A stretch of 64,000 nt of DNA from contig JAFMOC010000097.1 in NCBI GenBank assembly GCA_019802505.1, positions 1,157,501 to 1,221,500 of the forward strand, given 5' to 3'. The translations under genes and the position numbers were made by a program. The notes under the pieces are model-generated. The model saw only the letters and a list, made by a program, of their open reading frames with translations. It made no database searches and was not told where the DNA came from. Of this stretch, positions 27,101 to 35,617 are shown in pieces. How positions within the stretch are numbered: position 1 is the first letter of the stretch; every line of letters starts with the position of its first letter. This DNA is from Corydoras sp. C115. Taxonomy: Eukaryota > Chordata > Actinopteri > Siluriformes > Callichthyidae.

Positions 27101-27437
27101 CCAGCCTGAGTCGCTGGACTCTGTAGACTCGGCAGTGGCATCGCTCTGCTCCAGCTCTTCCGCTCATCACTACCGCTTCCGCTCCTCCTCCTCCGGCCCT
27201 CTGTTCTCCTCCCCGTCCGGGGCAGAGCAGCGCCCCCCCAGTGAGCCGGCGGAATCCCTGACCCCACGCTGCTCCTCCAGCTCGGAGAAAACGCAGCAGA
27301 GGAGTGACCGAACAGGAAACCGGAGCTGCCCTCCCAAATCCAAAGAGTCGGGAGAGCCAGGCGGCAGGAGGCGAGACACAGACTTCACCCCGGTGCAGCC
27401 TCTGGTCCTGTACGGGGGTAAAGAGTTCATGGTTTGA
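3513..27437 (+). CDS. myo9a: myo9a, unconventional myosin-IXa (3' 34 coding exons; 5' end outside window)
   Basis: Actin motor with a RhoGAP tail; the family moves on F-actin and inactivates Rho at junctions and in neural and epithelial cells. Exons read from splice sites: 3513-3629, 3833-3967, 5760-5881, 6005-6146, 7331-7526, 7670-7789, 8344-8425, 9212-9349, 9432-9471, 9659-9781, 10999-11079, 11715-11825, 11951-12076, 13286-13435, 13646-13956, 14994-15986, 16067-16154, 17230-17436, 19384-19484, 19574-19677, 20713-20912, 21060-21176, 21268-21456, 21974-22021, 22330-22441, 22550-22611, 22904-23096, 23387-23515, 23786-23891, 24004-24135, 24238-24361, 25931-26124, 26206-26348, 27034-27437. They join in one frame (5,640 nt, stop TGA). 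Order: rear motor, six IQ-like motifs, long tail, C1, RhoGAP, Ser-rich C terminus. The C1/RhoGAP sequence resembles Myo9a much more than Myo9b, judged from memory. Human MYO9A is about 2,550 residues, so roughly a quarter, including the P-loop, lies upstream. The aa/ab paralogue is undecided. Confidence 0.95.
4042..4427 (+). mobile_element. V-SINE, plus, with 11-bp target duplication
   Basis: Element 4053-4416 flanked by exact ATGCTGACGTT on both sides. A C run of about 20 replaces the usual four near the 3' end. Confidence 0.95.
4440..5310. repeat. cluster of GT/CA microsatellites
   Basis: GT runs at about 4466-4498, 4699-4766 and 4913-4947 and a CA run at 5279-5306, all in one myo9a intron. 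Confidence 0.9.
5325..5620. mobile_element. non-autonomous DNA element with inverted arms, left part
   Basis: Begins AAAAGTTTGGACACGCCC, then a 100-base arm including GGACTTTGTAGTTCTGCA and GACTGTAGTCCATCTG whose reverse complement forms the right arm of other copies (for example 21780-21885). Tc1/mariner-like by its end sequence; family assignment from memory. Confidence 0.7.
6266..6641 (-). mobile_element. V-SINE, minus, with 10-bp target duplication
   Basis: Element 6276-6631 between exact GTCCATATCA copies, 120 bases after a myo9a donor site. Confidence 0.95.
6710..7025. repeat. GT then CA microsatellites
   Basis: GT runs at about 6713-6749 and 6862-6906, and a CA run at 6972-7022. The opposite runs about 65 bases apart could pair as a hairpin. 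Confidence 0.92.
7862..7975. mobile_element. inverted-arm DNA element, right arm only
   Basis: GATGGACTACAGTCTGTAAC and ACTACAAAGTCCATCTGTAT, ending GGGGCGTGTCC. Confidence 0.7.
8470..9140 (-). mobile_element. old V-SINE fragments interrupted by AT-rich DNA
   Basis: Two degenerate minus-oriented SINE pieces (8470-8660 and about 9020-9140) plus a third (8690-8790), separated by 240 bases of AATAAT-type AT-rich sequence. Older than the other copies by visible divergence. Confidence 0.75.
9815..10890 (+). mobile_element. old V-SINE carrying a satellite expansion
   Basis: 5'-truncated SINE sequence at 9815-10060 is followed by the GTGAGTGA satellite. A further SINE piece (CGATGGATTGGCGCCC to TTCTCCCCTGAATG) lies directly after the satellite at 10823-10880. 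Confidence 0.75.
10060..10800 (+). repeat. GTGAGTGA / GTGTGAGTGA satellite
   Basis: About 740 bases made only of GTGA and GTGT steps with occasional GAGA, ending in a pure GT run. It lies in the myo9a motor intron 9782-10998. Confidence 0.95.
12469..12675 (+). mobile_element. second tRNA-SINE family, plus
   Basis: Head GGTAACTCAGTGGTCAGGGC with box B GGTTCAAATCC, body GGGTCCTTGAGCAAGGCCCTTAACCC, and the common fish tail GTCGCTTTGGATAAAAGCGT. Other copies at 14131 and 44431. Confidence 0.9.
12884..13039 (+). mobile_element. 5'-truncated V-SINE with 13-bp target duplication
   Basis: Only the last 130 bases of the SINE (12897-13026), between exact AAATGTTACTTGC copies, showing truncated reverse transcription at insertion. 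Confidence 0.93.
13286..13956 (+). CDS. myo9a: myo9a neck: tandem IQ motifs
   Basis: Two exons encode the end of the converter (VFLREAQRQRLQ) and a highly basic helix with about six IQ-like repeats, for example IVALQRRFRAVLQRR, AACVQAAWRGYRLRR, ARQIQAAWRAHGQRRR and VTLQAAWRGRQARRR. IQ motifs bind calmodulin or myosin light chains. Some have lost the canonical Gln or Gly, so not all may bind. Six is nearer to what is usually drawn for Myo9a than the four of Myo9b. The second exon is unusually GC-rich compared with its flanks. Confidence 0.9.
13968..14908. mobile_element. non-autonomous hAT element with 8-bp target duplication
   Basis: Ends CAGGGGTACCC / GGGCACCCCTG. Flanks CTGTAGAC and CCGTAGAC differ at one base. 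925 bp, including a younger SINE at 14131-14330 and an AT-rich core; no transposase frame. It fills nearly the whole intron between myo9a exons 13956 and 14994. Confidence 0.82.
14131..14330 (+). mobile_element. second tRNA-SINE family, plus (nested in hAT)
   Basis: GGTTAGCTCAGTGGTTAGGG head, GGTTCAAATCCC box B and the GGATAAAAGCGTCTGCTAAA tail. Confidence 0.9.
14994..21456 (+). CDS. myo9a: myo9a central tail
   Basis: Eight exons between neck and C1 domain. The first is a single 993-nt exon encoding low-complexity, Ser/Pro/Glu-rich sequence (visible residues about 665-996) with no domain I recognise, expected to be disordered. Exon 17230-17436 has an acidic run (DSDDEDDEEYEY). Exons 20713-21456 return to a conserved, ordered-looking region ending in the hydrophobic/charged segment before the C1 domain. 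Class IX tails diverge most in this region, which fits the lack of recognisable motifs in the large exon. Confidence 0.88.
16240..16595 (-). mobile_element. V-SINE, minus, with 9-bp target duplication
   Basis: Element 16249-16586 between TTTTAATAT copies; a G run of 15 in place of the usual short one. Confidence 0.9.
16660..17065 (+). mobile_element. V-SINE pieces, old followed by younger
   Basis: A degenerate fragment (16665-16800) runs straight into a 5'-truncated, well-preserved copy (16801-17065), each with its own GGATGGGCATGG segment. The younger probably landed in the older. Confidence 0.8.
17624..18538. mobile_element. Tc1/mariner-like non-autonomous element split by a SINE
   Basis: Left end TACACTATGTAACCAAAAGT, right end ACTTTTGGAACTGTGGTGTA: inverted termini with TA at the outer edges. 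The interior has no intact transposase; a SINE occupies 17951-18310. Confidence 0.7.
17939..18322 (-). mobile_element. V-SINE, minus, nested in Tc1-like element
   Basis: Flanks GGCTACCAATCA and GGCTCCCAATCA, a 12-bp target duplication with one later change. Confidence 0.92.
19937..20278 (-). mobile_element. V-SINE, minus
   Basis: Full-length reverse copy followed by an AT repeat (20284-20322). Confidence 0.92.
20325..20686 (-). mobile_element. V-SINE, minus, 60 bases after the previous copy
   Basis: Element 20335-20676, with TATTTATTTA on both sides. The AT-rich target makes the duplication less certain. Head truncated at GACGGACATG. Confidence 0.88.
21525..21885. mobile_element. inverted-arm DNA element, both arms
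   Basis: Left arm GCTCCACGTATTGTCCATG...GGACTTTGTAGTTCTACA and right arm GATGGACTACAGTCTGTAA...ACTACAAAGTCCATC are reverse complements around an 180-base centre. Followed by a 55-base AT microsatellite (21899-21953). Confidence 0.78.
22330..24361 (+). CDS. myo9a: myo9a C1 zinc finger and RhoGAP domain
   Basis: Exons 22330-22611 give a perfect C1 spacing: His, 12 residues, C-x2-C, 12 residues, C-x2-C, 4, His, 2, Cys, 7, Cys (begins HIFKSSQYSIPTYCEFC). Exons 22904-24361 encode RhoGAP. The arginine finger is in GIYRKSG (codon at 23042-23044), followed by LKQWLRDLPNPLMTFELYE and NRMSANALAIVFAPCILR, the conserved GAP helices. Known role: GTP hydrolysis on RhoA/B/C, making the motor a mobile Rho inhibitor. 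Nothing in the domain looks broken. Confidence 0.95.
24161..24196 (+). repeat. GT microsatellite between RhoGAP exons
   Basis: About 18 GT units within a 102-base intron, between donor 24136 and acceptor 24237. Confidence 0.95.
24362..25930 (+). other. myo9a intron, mostly unique
   Basis: No SINE of the main family. A poly-A run of 26 at 24976. Two related passages (about 25020-25090 and 25590-25665, sharing ATGATGCTACAAA and CTGGATT) may be remnants of one duplicated element. No coding exon found. Confidence 0.6.
25931..27437 (+). CDS. myo9a: myo9a C-terminal tail and stop
   Basis: Three exons. The first ends in a coiled-coil-like stretch (EERVLAQQIENLQKEK) that continues into EELTYEMLALEAR of the next exon. 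This join needs the donor GTCCGT after 26124; reading through it would add a short unrelated peptide and a stop. The last exon is Ser-rich and ends ...KEFMV. Its acceptor is a TAG-CAG tandem, so use of 27034 or 27037 adds or drops one Ala codon without changing frame. Confidence 0.88.
26363..26752 (+). mobile_element. V-SINE, plus, with 13-bp target duplication
   Basis: Exact AATGTCTGCACCC at both ends; the left copy lies 14 bases after a myo9a donor site. A 28-base leader precedes the usual head and repeats part of it (AGTGGCTTAG). Confidence 0.93.
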
Positions 27438-28484
27438 AAAGACAGACCGAACCAGGACAGCCTGAAGCTGGCATTCAGAGTTCTGTTGGTGTCCGCGATC
27501 TCGTCTTTGGGACCGACCCGGCGTCCTCCCCAGAACCGAAGGAGGAGCTACGGGGTTCAGGAAATCGAGTTTTTAACTAGAGGCACTGTGATGAAGCTTG
27601 GACGTTGGGTGGCAGGATGGAGGGATAGGAGTGAAGTATGTCTGCCAAAGCCAGACCTCCGGCCTGCTGTAGAATGGACCTGCTGGACCGGTCCTCGTTC
27701 TCACCCCCCTTTATTTTATAATTTGTCCATCATGTTTACACAACTGAGCCAATCGGAGGTCGTTCGACTCTCGAACCGGCCGCACAGCGCTTCGTTTTCC
27801 TCGCCACACTGAGATGTCAGTACTATAGAGGCCATGCCATTGTATTAAACGTGTAGAACGATCTCGTAACGATCCAATGACACGAGTCCTTGTACATAAA
27901 CATTGCGGCGCTGCTGGATGGTCCACGTGAATAGCGTTTACGTTTGCGATGTGGTTTTTTTTTTTTTGTTTGTTTTTTTCTGTTGAATGTGTCGTGGACT
28001 TTTTTTCCCGCCGTGTTTCGTTTCAGTCGTCTCTTTTTGCGCTGAAGCCAAAAGCGCTCCAGACAGAAGGACGGATGACTGAGCAGCCAAACTGTAGCCA
28101 TTTCCATTCATAGCCATATTTTGATTGGATTACGTCCAGGTGACCACCTACCCGTTTCTTTTTTTTTTTTTTTTTTTTTTTTTTATTTGTGCTGTTTATG
28201 TTTTTATTTTAGTTTTTTGTTATCTTTATACATTGTTATTTTATGTGACCAAAAAGACTTGACATGCGTTTCATTTTATATGATTGTATTTGTTTTGTAG
28301 GGTTCGATAGTGTAATATATTGGTTTTAAATACCCCGACCCCCGCAGCCATTTTTACAGATGTGTTCTTCCATGCCTTTTTCAGGAGCAGGCGCTTGTCC
28401 TTTGTACTGCAGACTCGGCAAGGCCTTTACAGACCAGAGAGGCGTCAAGGAAAAGATAGCAAGTCAAACAGAGTGGGTCCTCTT

Positions 28485-28900
28485 TCCTCCCACAGGGTGG
28501 CGCAGTGGTGCAGCACTACCACATCACAGCAGGAAGGTCCTGGGTTCGATTCCCCGTCGAGGTAACGAGGTCTCTTATGTGTGGAGTCTGCATTTTCTCT
28601 CTGTGGGTTTATAAAAGTGATAAAATGATCTATTCTGCCTTCTGTACTGACACACGGAGGAATGTGTCTGCCACATTTAACACTGAATAAAGTGTGCACT
28701 GTACACGGTGCCCAGGGAGGAATTGGGGTTAGGTGCCTTTCCCAAGGGTATCTCAGCTGGGACCGGGAATCAAGCAGAGCTACCCAACCAACCAACCAGG
28801 TTAGATGGTAAAAAGGGTCTCGGGCCTTGGCACTTGGTGGGACGGGGAATCAAACCCTGGACTTTCAGGTCGCAAGGCTGTTTCCTTAACCACAAAGCTC
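28485..28900 (+). mobile_element. tRNA-derived SINE of another type
   Basis: GGGTGGCGCAGTGGTGCAGC head and GGTTCGATTCCC box B at 28494-28560, then a conserved fish repeat body (GTACACGGTGCCCAGGGAGG...GGGGTTAGGTGCCTTTCCCA). Confidence 0.7.
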
Positions 28901-30296
28901 CATTGAAGACACTAAAAGTTGCCCATCACAGTGTCGCTAGTAACAGTGGCCACTGATGCTGTTTCCATGTTGAACTTCTTCCACACAATAAAAGAAGACA
29001 GGTTTAAGGTTCTTCCTACATCATAATATAAAGAGAATAAGAGCTCCCCCCGCCCTGTACACCTGATTCAGCCTCTAACAGGAATTATGGCAGCTTTCTT
29101 GAAGCAGCTTTTTTCAAAATTAAGAACCTCTTATAAACCCGAAAACAAACTTGAGGACATGCAGACTTCACAATGTAAGAACCCCAATCGGGAATCAACC
29201 CCGGAACCCTGCTGCTGTGAGGCGGTAGCGCCCTCGTTTTGAGAAGGCGGAGGACCCCTTCTGGTATTCTATTCAGTAAGAGAGGCATCATGCCCTGGCA
29301 GTCTGTCTGAGGTAGGCAGGTTCCACACAGGTTCTGCACAACGTTATAACCTGATGCGTTTATTCATAAGGCTCGACCACGTTCTAAAGCACTGTCTCTT
29401 TAAAAGGATATACTTATGCACTTGAGGAATTGTTAAATGGAGTGTAAAGGCCTTCACAGTACCGTGTAGTCATATTCACACACGTCCCGCGAGTTAGTAC
29501 CCTGTAGAACCAGAGACCACAAAGCCGTTCATTCAGAAGCATGTACTTGTAAACTAGCACCGTAACCACACAGCAGCTCAGCGTATATACCATAGAGATG
29601 TTAGCACTTCAGTAGTACCCTCAGCCCCGGGACAGTGTTCAGAGGCACATCCTCACATAGCTCTGTATACATCCCGTGCATTCAACACATATAATCAGCC
29701 CTTATGTCTGTATCAACTGTAACCGTGACGGGATAGGTATAAGGAATATGCGGCGGTTGTATCCAACATGCCATTTGAGCTTGCAGCCTTTTCTTCTGCT
29801 TTTTAAGCAGATTTCTTTAATTAAACAAAATTAAGAAGCGACTGTCCCCCACCTGATTCAGTGCCGAACTGATCGTGATGCCTAACCCATGGATGTGTGA
29901 CCGGGGTGGGGGGGTGGGTTTGGGTGGCAGGACATGAACACTTGGCAGGATGTGCTGTTCAGTCACTGAAGCTTGATGTTAATTGGTTCATCAAAAGCTT
30001 GTCTTGCCAATGAGCTACTTTTTTGGGCAACAACAATTCCAATCATGCAAAATCAGAGCTGTGAGTACCTATATAATCTGTATATTGTATGTATATTATA
30101 TATACGTAACAGCGACGTGTTGAACTTTGTCGTCCATTTCAATGTTTATGAACTCATCTAGACCCGATGTATTTATTTAAAGTCGCCCTTCATTAAGTCT
30201 TCATTTTGCATTTGGTGTGTCCAAGTGTGTGTTGGGAATCTGCAACACCCATTTAAAAAAACACTGGACTCGACCGCCTGAAAGAATCAATATTCA

Positions 30297-30339
<43 letters not shown>

Positions 30340-30462
30340 GCAGTTGTCTACAGTGCAGTTTGTTAATTTCTTTAGTTGACAAACCTTATGTTTATGGATG
30401 TAAAGAGTATAATATACACCAATTTATTAAAACTATGAACACATTGTCTCTTCAAAAGGGGA

Positions 30463-30496
30463 AATAAATTTTAAAAAACTTTGTATGTGTAATAAA
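30463..30496 (+). terminator. candidate myo9a polyadenylation signals
   Basis: Two AATAAA hexamers 28 bases apart follow about 3 kb of non-repetitive sequence downstream of the myo9a stop. Assignment to myo9a is inference; transcript evidence would be needed. Confidence 0.3.
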
Positions 30497-31169
30497 CGGA
30501 CTGGGACAAAAAAAACGGCCCTGGCATTTTTGGCTGAGCGCGCCCTCATAATTAGCGGAGCACAGCTGACAGCTGAGAAATTTATGTATGTGTTCCCTGT
30601 TCCCCACTGGTCAGCACCTAATTTGCATAATAGTCAGTTTGCGTGTGTTTAAAGCTGTAGAATAAAGGAATTGCATTGTGGGAGAGGAAATAAAGGGAGT
30701 AAAAAATATGTCCACAGTTCAAATAAACTATTTTGCAGGTTTTAAGGTTTCAAGTCCTCTACTGTCCACATATTGTAGTGGAACGTTCATAATGACTTTA
30801 AGGGGAAAGTGGTGGTTGTCATGGTGATAAAACTAAAGAAATGTCACTTAGAACATCAGATCAATCAGTTCAGACGAAGCTTAAGTTTGAGTTACAAAAC
30901 GCTCCTGCAAATTTTCAGGTCATTTAAGATTCCACAAAAAAGTTCTGGTAAGAGAAGTGGCTTAACAATATATATATATACTATCTATATGGTTATTGCC
31001 GAGTTTTATATATAAACCTTAAAAATAAAATAGAGTTTGAAAACATATAATATATATATGAATATCCTATATAATATATATAATCTATATACATATATTT
31101 GTAGAATATATAAACATAAAAGTCCACAAATTATATATATCCCAAAAAAAAATTCTTTTCACCAAAAAT

Positions 31170-31181
31170 GAAAGCAAAAGT
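31170..31181 (+). promoter_or_regulatory. ISRE-like element upstream of exonuclease copy 1
   Basis: GAAAGCAAAAGT, 98 bases before the ATG, differs by one base from the IRF-binding consensus GAAASYGAAASY. A further GAAA follows at once. A single short match could be chance; the parallel element before copy 2 makes it more credible. Confidence 0.35.
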
Positions 31182-31279
31182 AGAAATGTTTCCGTATTCT
31201 GCAGTCTCTCCCGTACAGCCATTCAAACTGCGTTCAGCTCTGAAACAGACGAGTCTTTTGATCTCTCCCAGCAGCGAAC

Positions 31280-32353
31280 ATGGAGATAGAACCCTGCTTC
31301 TTGTTTTTTGACCTGGAAACTACTGGATTGGGTAAGAGTTCTAAAATATTCATCTGTATTCTTTAATGTTCAATTATTGTGCAGATAGGGTTTTGAGCGA
31401 ACACGTTATAAAGCCATCAGTTCCTCCGATGTGTTCGTTCATTTAAGTTATTTCAATAAATAAATTAGTTCTCAAGACTGTATAGTTCTTCAAAAAAAAC
31501 TATACACTAAATACTATTTTTCATTTAAACAAAAATCCTTAAAAAAAACTAGATGAATGTAAATATTTAAGTTCATGATGTACGTTATTGTTATATTATT
31601 ATGTATTGGTTATTGTTGATGCATTGGCGTTGGTTGGTTGATCATTGGGTACTGTGTCGTCACGATCTCATCCCAATATTCACCAGTGTTAATCCTTTAG
31701 GGTCACCAGAGTGCCTCCTCATGCTCATCCAGAGAACGTTTTTATAACATGATTTACAGTATCTCAAAATCTTACCCTTTATATTATGTTGGTGCTGAAT
31801 TAGACCACATCCTGATCTTTGTCTTTCAGATATAGAGTCTTGTGACGTCATTCAGCTGTCAGCCGTCAGTGAACAGGGGGTCTTTAATGAGTACATGTTC
31901 CCTCGCTGCGCTATAGAACCCGGGGCGGCTGGAGTCACGGGCTTAACCACGCGTGATGAACAGCTGTGCCTGCGTGGGGTGCCCGTGCAGACCGTCACAA
32001 TTCAAGAGGCTTTCACGTCCTTCCTTGACTTCCTGAGGACACACAGAAATCCCATCCTGGTGGCTCACAACGCCAGGAAGTTCGATGCCCCCATCCTGAC
32101 GCGCGTTCTAAAGGAGGTTGAGCTGGAGGGTGAATTTAAGAAGGTGGTGTTTGCTTTTCTAGATACAGTGGAAATCAGTAAAGAAATGTTTCCTGCGCTC
32201 AATGATTACAGTCAGTCTTTTCTGGTAAGCTGGTTCCTTAATGAAACCTACAATGCTCATGATGCCGCAGACGACGCACGGATGTTGCAGTCGCTCTTCC
32301 AAACCTGGGCTCCATCCCAAAATCTGGTGAGAAAACTCATGTTCCGTCTGTAA
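31280..32353 (+). CDS. plex9: plex9-like DEDDh 3'-5' exonuclease, copy 1
   Basis: Two coding exons, 31280-31331 and 31830-32353, 191 residues. The fold is TREX/DnaQ-type: Exo I FFDLETTGL (Asp11, Glu13), Exo II in NPILVAHNARKFD (Asp103), Exo III YNAHDAADDA (His161, Asp166). All five DEDDh residues are present, so it should degrade single-stranded or frayed DNA, or possibly RNA, from 3' ends using two metal ions. The protein is almost only the catalytic domain; the C-terminal membrane anchor of mammalian TREX1 is absent. The start is the only ATG before Exo I. It resembles the exonuclease domain encoded by PML exon 9 and the fish plex9 (also called trex4) genes, from memory. The alternative is a generic TREX-like label. 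Confidence 0.78.
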
Positions 32354-32526
32354 CGGCGTTTTGATGATGATGATCAAAAGAATTATATCAGCTATAAAAG
32401 AAGTATGTTACATGTTAAAACATGACCTTATAATATCATTTTGGAAATTCTGGTAGCCACCGATGTAACTTTAACTCTTTGGTCTGAGAGGAAACTGCAC
32501 ATATAGAGTAAACATACTGAATACAT

Positions 32527-33160
32527 AATACAGTAGCAATTAAAAGTTTGGACACAACTCCTTTTAGCTCCACTTATTCTCCATGTTCTACTTACTGCGA
32601 AGATGGACTTTGTAGTTCTACAATCAGTGTCACCGCAGAACTGACAATAAACCATTCATTCATTCTCTTCTGCTTTATCCTCTATTAGGGTCGCGTTGGG
32701 GTTCCCCATGCCCATCCAGGGGAGAACGTTTCGGGCGCTGGGCAGGAGAGGGCGCCAATCCATCGCTGGGCACACACTCACTCACACAGGCACACTCTAT
32801 ATGGGGCAATTTGGAGAATTCAATTGACTTGATCCATGTTTTTGGACTGTGGGAGGAAACCGGAGGAGACCCACGCAGACACGGGGAGAACATGGAAAGT
32901 CCACCCAGATGGGGATTCGAACCGGGAATCCCTAGTGCTGAGAGGAGAACGTGCTAAAGCACTAAGACACCGTGACAATAAACAATCCACCACCCAAATG
33001 ATACCTGTTCTGTGATGCTCCTGAGAACCAACAACAACAACAAAGAACACAGATGGACTACAGTTTGTAATTGTGGAACTACAAACTCCATCTGTATGAT
33101 AAGTGGAGGAAGTGGACGATGGAGCCAGAAGGGGGCGTGTCCAGACTTTGATAGTCTAAA
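32527..33160. mobile_element. inverted-arm DNA element interrupted by a SINE
   Basis: Left arm from TACAGTAGCAATTAAAAGTTTGGACAC, right arm ending GGGGGCGTGTCCAGACTTTGATA. The centre is split by the SINE at 32653-32972. Confidence 0.8.
32642..32983 (-). mobile_element. V-SINE, minus, nested, 11-bp target duplication
   Basis: TGACAATAAAC on both sides; the sequence duplicated belongs to the centre of the host DNA element (compare 21710-21722). Confidence 0.94.
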
Positions 33161-33339
33161 TGAAATGTTTCTGATGTTAATGGTGGATATTTTCCGTTGT
33201 AACGTGGGGATGAATGTAATAAAAAGGTTGATGTTAAATTGGAATATGGAAATAAAATCTCTCTTTGAACTCCGTGTTGGAATCAGTGTTGGAATTCTCA
33301 CCTTTAAAAAAAGAAACTCAGGTCGAGTTGAGAACAAAT

Positions 33340-33600
33340 ATAAATACCGTCGTGAAGTGCGCGTGCGCAGCCTGGTTACGACGGCTCGAAATTCTTTAGC
33401 CAATCAGATCGTGGGGATGATCATCAAACGCGGCACGGCGCGGGGTCTGCAGGCGGCGTTTCGGCGGACGGTTCGAGGGAATGAACGCGGGGACTACATT
33501 TAGGACGATGACGAAATCCACTGCGAGAACCGAACCGAACCGAACCGTGACCGACGGTCGAGACGCGCGCGCACGGGTCCATCTGCTGAACTGTGATTGG
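33340..33600. promoter_or_regulatory. orphan GC-rich, promoter-like segment
   Basis: About 250 bases with many CpGs in otherwise AT-rich spacer, with a CCAAT box (AGCCAATCAG) and an inverted one (GTGATTGGCTG) about 190 bases apart. Long reading frames exist on both strands, as expected of GC-rich DNA; neither resembles a protein I know. It may be the promoter of a gene not recognised here, or a remnant. Confidence 0.35.
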
Positions 33601-33608
33601 CTGACTGC

Positions 33609-33965
33609 GACGCTCCGCGGGGGGGTGGGGTTCCCCATGCCCATCCAGGGGAGAACGTTTCGGGCACTGGGCAGATAGACCCAGGACAGGGTGCCAATCC
33701 ATCGCTGGGCACACACTCACTCACACAAACACACACTATATGGGGCAATTTGGAGAACTCAATTGACTTGATCCATGTTTTTGGACTGTGGGAGGAAACC
33801 GGAGAACCCGGAGGAAACCCACGCAGACACGGGGAGAACATGGAAACTCCACCCAGATGGGGATTCGAACCGGGAATCCCTAGTGCTGAGAGGAGAACAT
33901 GCTAAACCACTAAGCCACCGCACTTTAGAAACTATTCTTAGAAAAAATAAATAATGACGCTCCGC
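33609..33965 (-). mobile_element. V-SINE, minus, within GACGCTCCGC repeats
   Basis: Exact 10-base GACGCTCCGC at 33609-33618 and 33956-33965. Unlike other copies it lacks the CATTCATT tail and has 36 extra bases at its head, so the insertion was not a simple full-length one. Confidence 0.8.
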
Positions 33966-34127
33966 AGTTGTTTGAACACTTTCCACACGTGAGTATCTGC
34001 GCAGGTTCTGTTAGAACAATCAGGAGGGGCTCACTTCACCTGGCGGATGAGGACGCGGCTCAGGTTCCAGTAGATCTGCAGGTGAACCCGATCAGATTAT
34101 TGATGACGTCACGTTAATTACTTACAT

Positions 34128-34290
34128 TCTCACTTACCTGCAGAACAGGAGCCCGCAGTGAGGAGCTGGTTCTGTCGGAGGGGGGATTCGATCCGCCGCT
34201 CTGCTGCTCCGCTCACCTGGAATCTAGAAGCCTTACCTGCAGCACCACGCGCCCTCACGCTCAGCTGTAGAGGCGGCTCCTCAGGTGAGT
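34128..34290. repeat. duplicated exon-like segment, copy A
   Basis: Matches 35618-35800 over about 150 bases, sharing the core AGGAGCTGGTTCTGTCGGAG. On the plus strand it sits between an acceptor-like CTTACCTGCAG and a donor-like CTCAGGTGAGT. On the minus strand it also shows CTGCAG followed by GTAAGG. Relative to copy B it has about 14 bases missing near 34240, which would shift a reading frame. No known product. Confidence 0.5.
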
Positions 34291-35617
34291 CAGTGAGCTT
34301 CCTTTGGTTCTTTGCTTTCTGGGGGGTTCATTAATTTATCTATTTATTATAAAAGTAAATTATTTTAATAATTAGCGGGCAAAAGGAGAGGACCTCCGCG
34401 GAGCGACGTGATCTGGAGAGTGGAATGGAGCCAACTTGAGAGGGGCTCACCCCGGTCAGGGACAATAGACACGTTTAAACAGTGTTTTTACAAATGTTTT
34501 GATGTTTTAAAATGCATTTTACTGTTATTTTAAAAACCCACTGCCTTCTTAAAACATTTGTTGTGTCTATTTAACCTGTTTTTAGAATGCATTTATTGCA
34601 TTCTAAAAAAAAACCTAATAATAAAAAAAAGGGCGGGAGGGGGGGTGGGGGCCCGGGCAAGCATCGATATAAACAAATGAGGTTTTGGCTGAATTTAGTA
34701 TGTGTTGTGGTTTTGTTCCCATCTGGCTTCCCTGACTTGTTGGTGTTTCTCATTTGTAAGTCGCTGGATCATAAAATCAGTCCTGCTAAAATGACTAAAT
34801 GTAAATTAAATGTATTGGCATTTTAAGGATTGTTTACCATTTTTCAATTAGTTTTATTAAAAGCAATCTTTATTCGTAATAATTATTGGTATCGACATTG
34901 CCTTTTATTTAACATAATTTTTATTACTTATTTTTTAAAGGCTTTTAATACACTTATCTTTGGGGGTTTTGATGGTAAAATAAAAGATGTGAAATATGGT
35001 TGACAATAAATTCTTGTTCAAAAAAGAAAAAAAATAATTTTCAATATATGTTAAAGTAAGTCATATATTAAGTTTCCCCCCTCCTTCCTTTTTATTATGT
35101 AGCTGTGCACCAAACCCTGTACAGAACAGGATGCACGAGAAGAGAGTTTAATGACGTCGATAAATAGAGAACCTTTATTGTCATTTCATTATACACTTAG
35201 TGTACGCAGAATGAAATGTCGTTGCAATGGCTCGCACGGAGGATTAAAAGAAGTGATTTCTTTTTAGAACATAGGTATAAAGTGTATATGCAGTATATAT
35301 ATATACATACATAGTATAATGACATTAGTTTAATGACGTAACAGAGCATCGTGACGTACGACATCAAAGAGATACATCGTAATAAACGGTCTTTAAATCT
35401 AGTTCGTGCATTATGTAGAGGGGGGGGGGGGTCCAGCAGACTCTTGGGGAGGTTGTATGTTTATTCTCTGTTTCAATATATTTCTAAAACAAAGAAAAGA
35501 CATCAGACTTAAACTATTACACCTTTAAACCTTAACCTTAAACCTATTACACTGTTAAACTATTACACCTTTAAACAAAACAAACCCAGAGAAATGTTAC
35601 TAATACACATTTAATGC

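Larger units (their letters stand above)
27438..31279 (+). other. myo9a 3' UTR and intergenic region
   Basis: No convincing coding exon. The first 900 bases read like 3' UTR. A tRNA-like SINE fragment and its usual flank occupy about 28490-28900, and a second reverse fragment lies near 29165-29235. A TTA trinucleotide run is at 30299-30340. AATAAA hexamers at 30463 and 30491 could end a 3 kb 3' UTR, but shorter ends are possible. From 30960 to 31160 the DNA is AT-rich. Confidence 0.5.

Noticed and set aside
33012..33503. 163-codon plus-strand frame and overlapping minus-strand frames
   Set aside because: Half of it lies in the inverted-arm transposon and the rest in GC-rich DNA open on both strands; no domain recognised.
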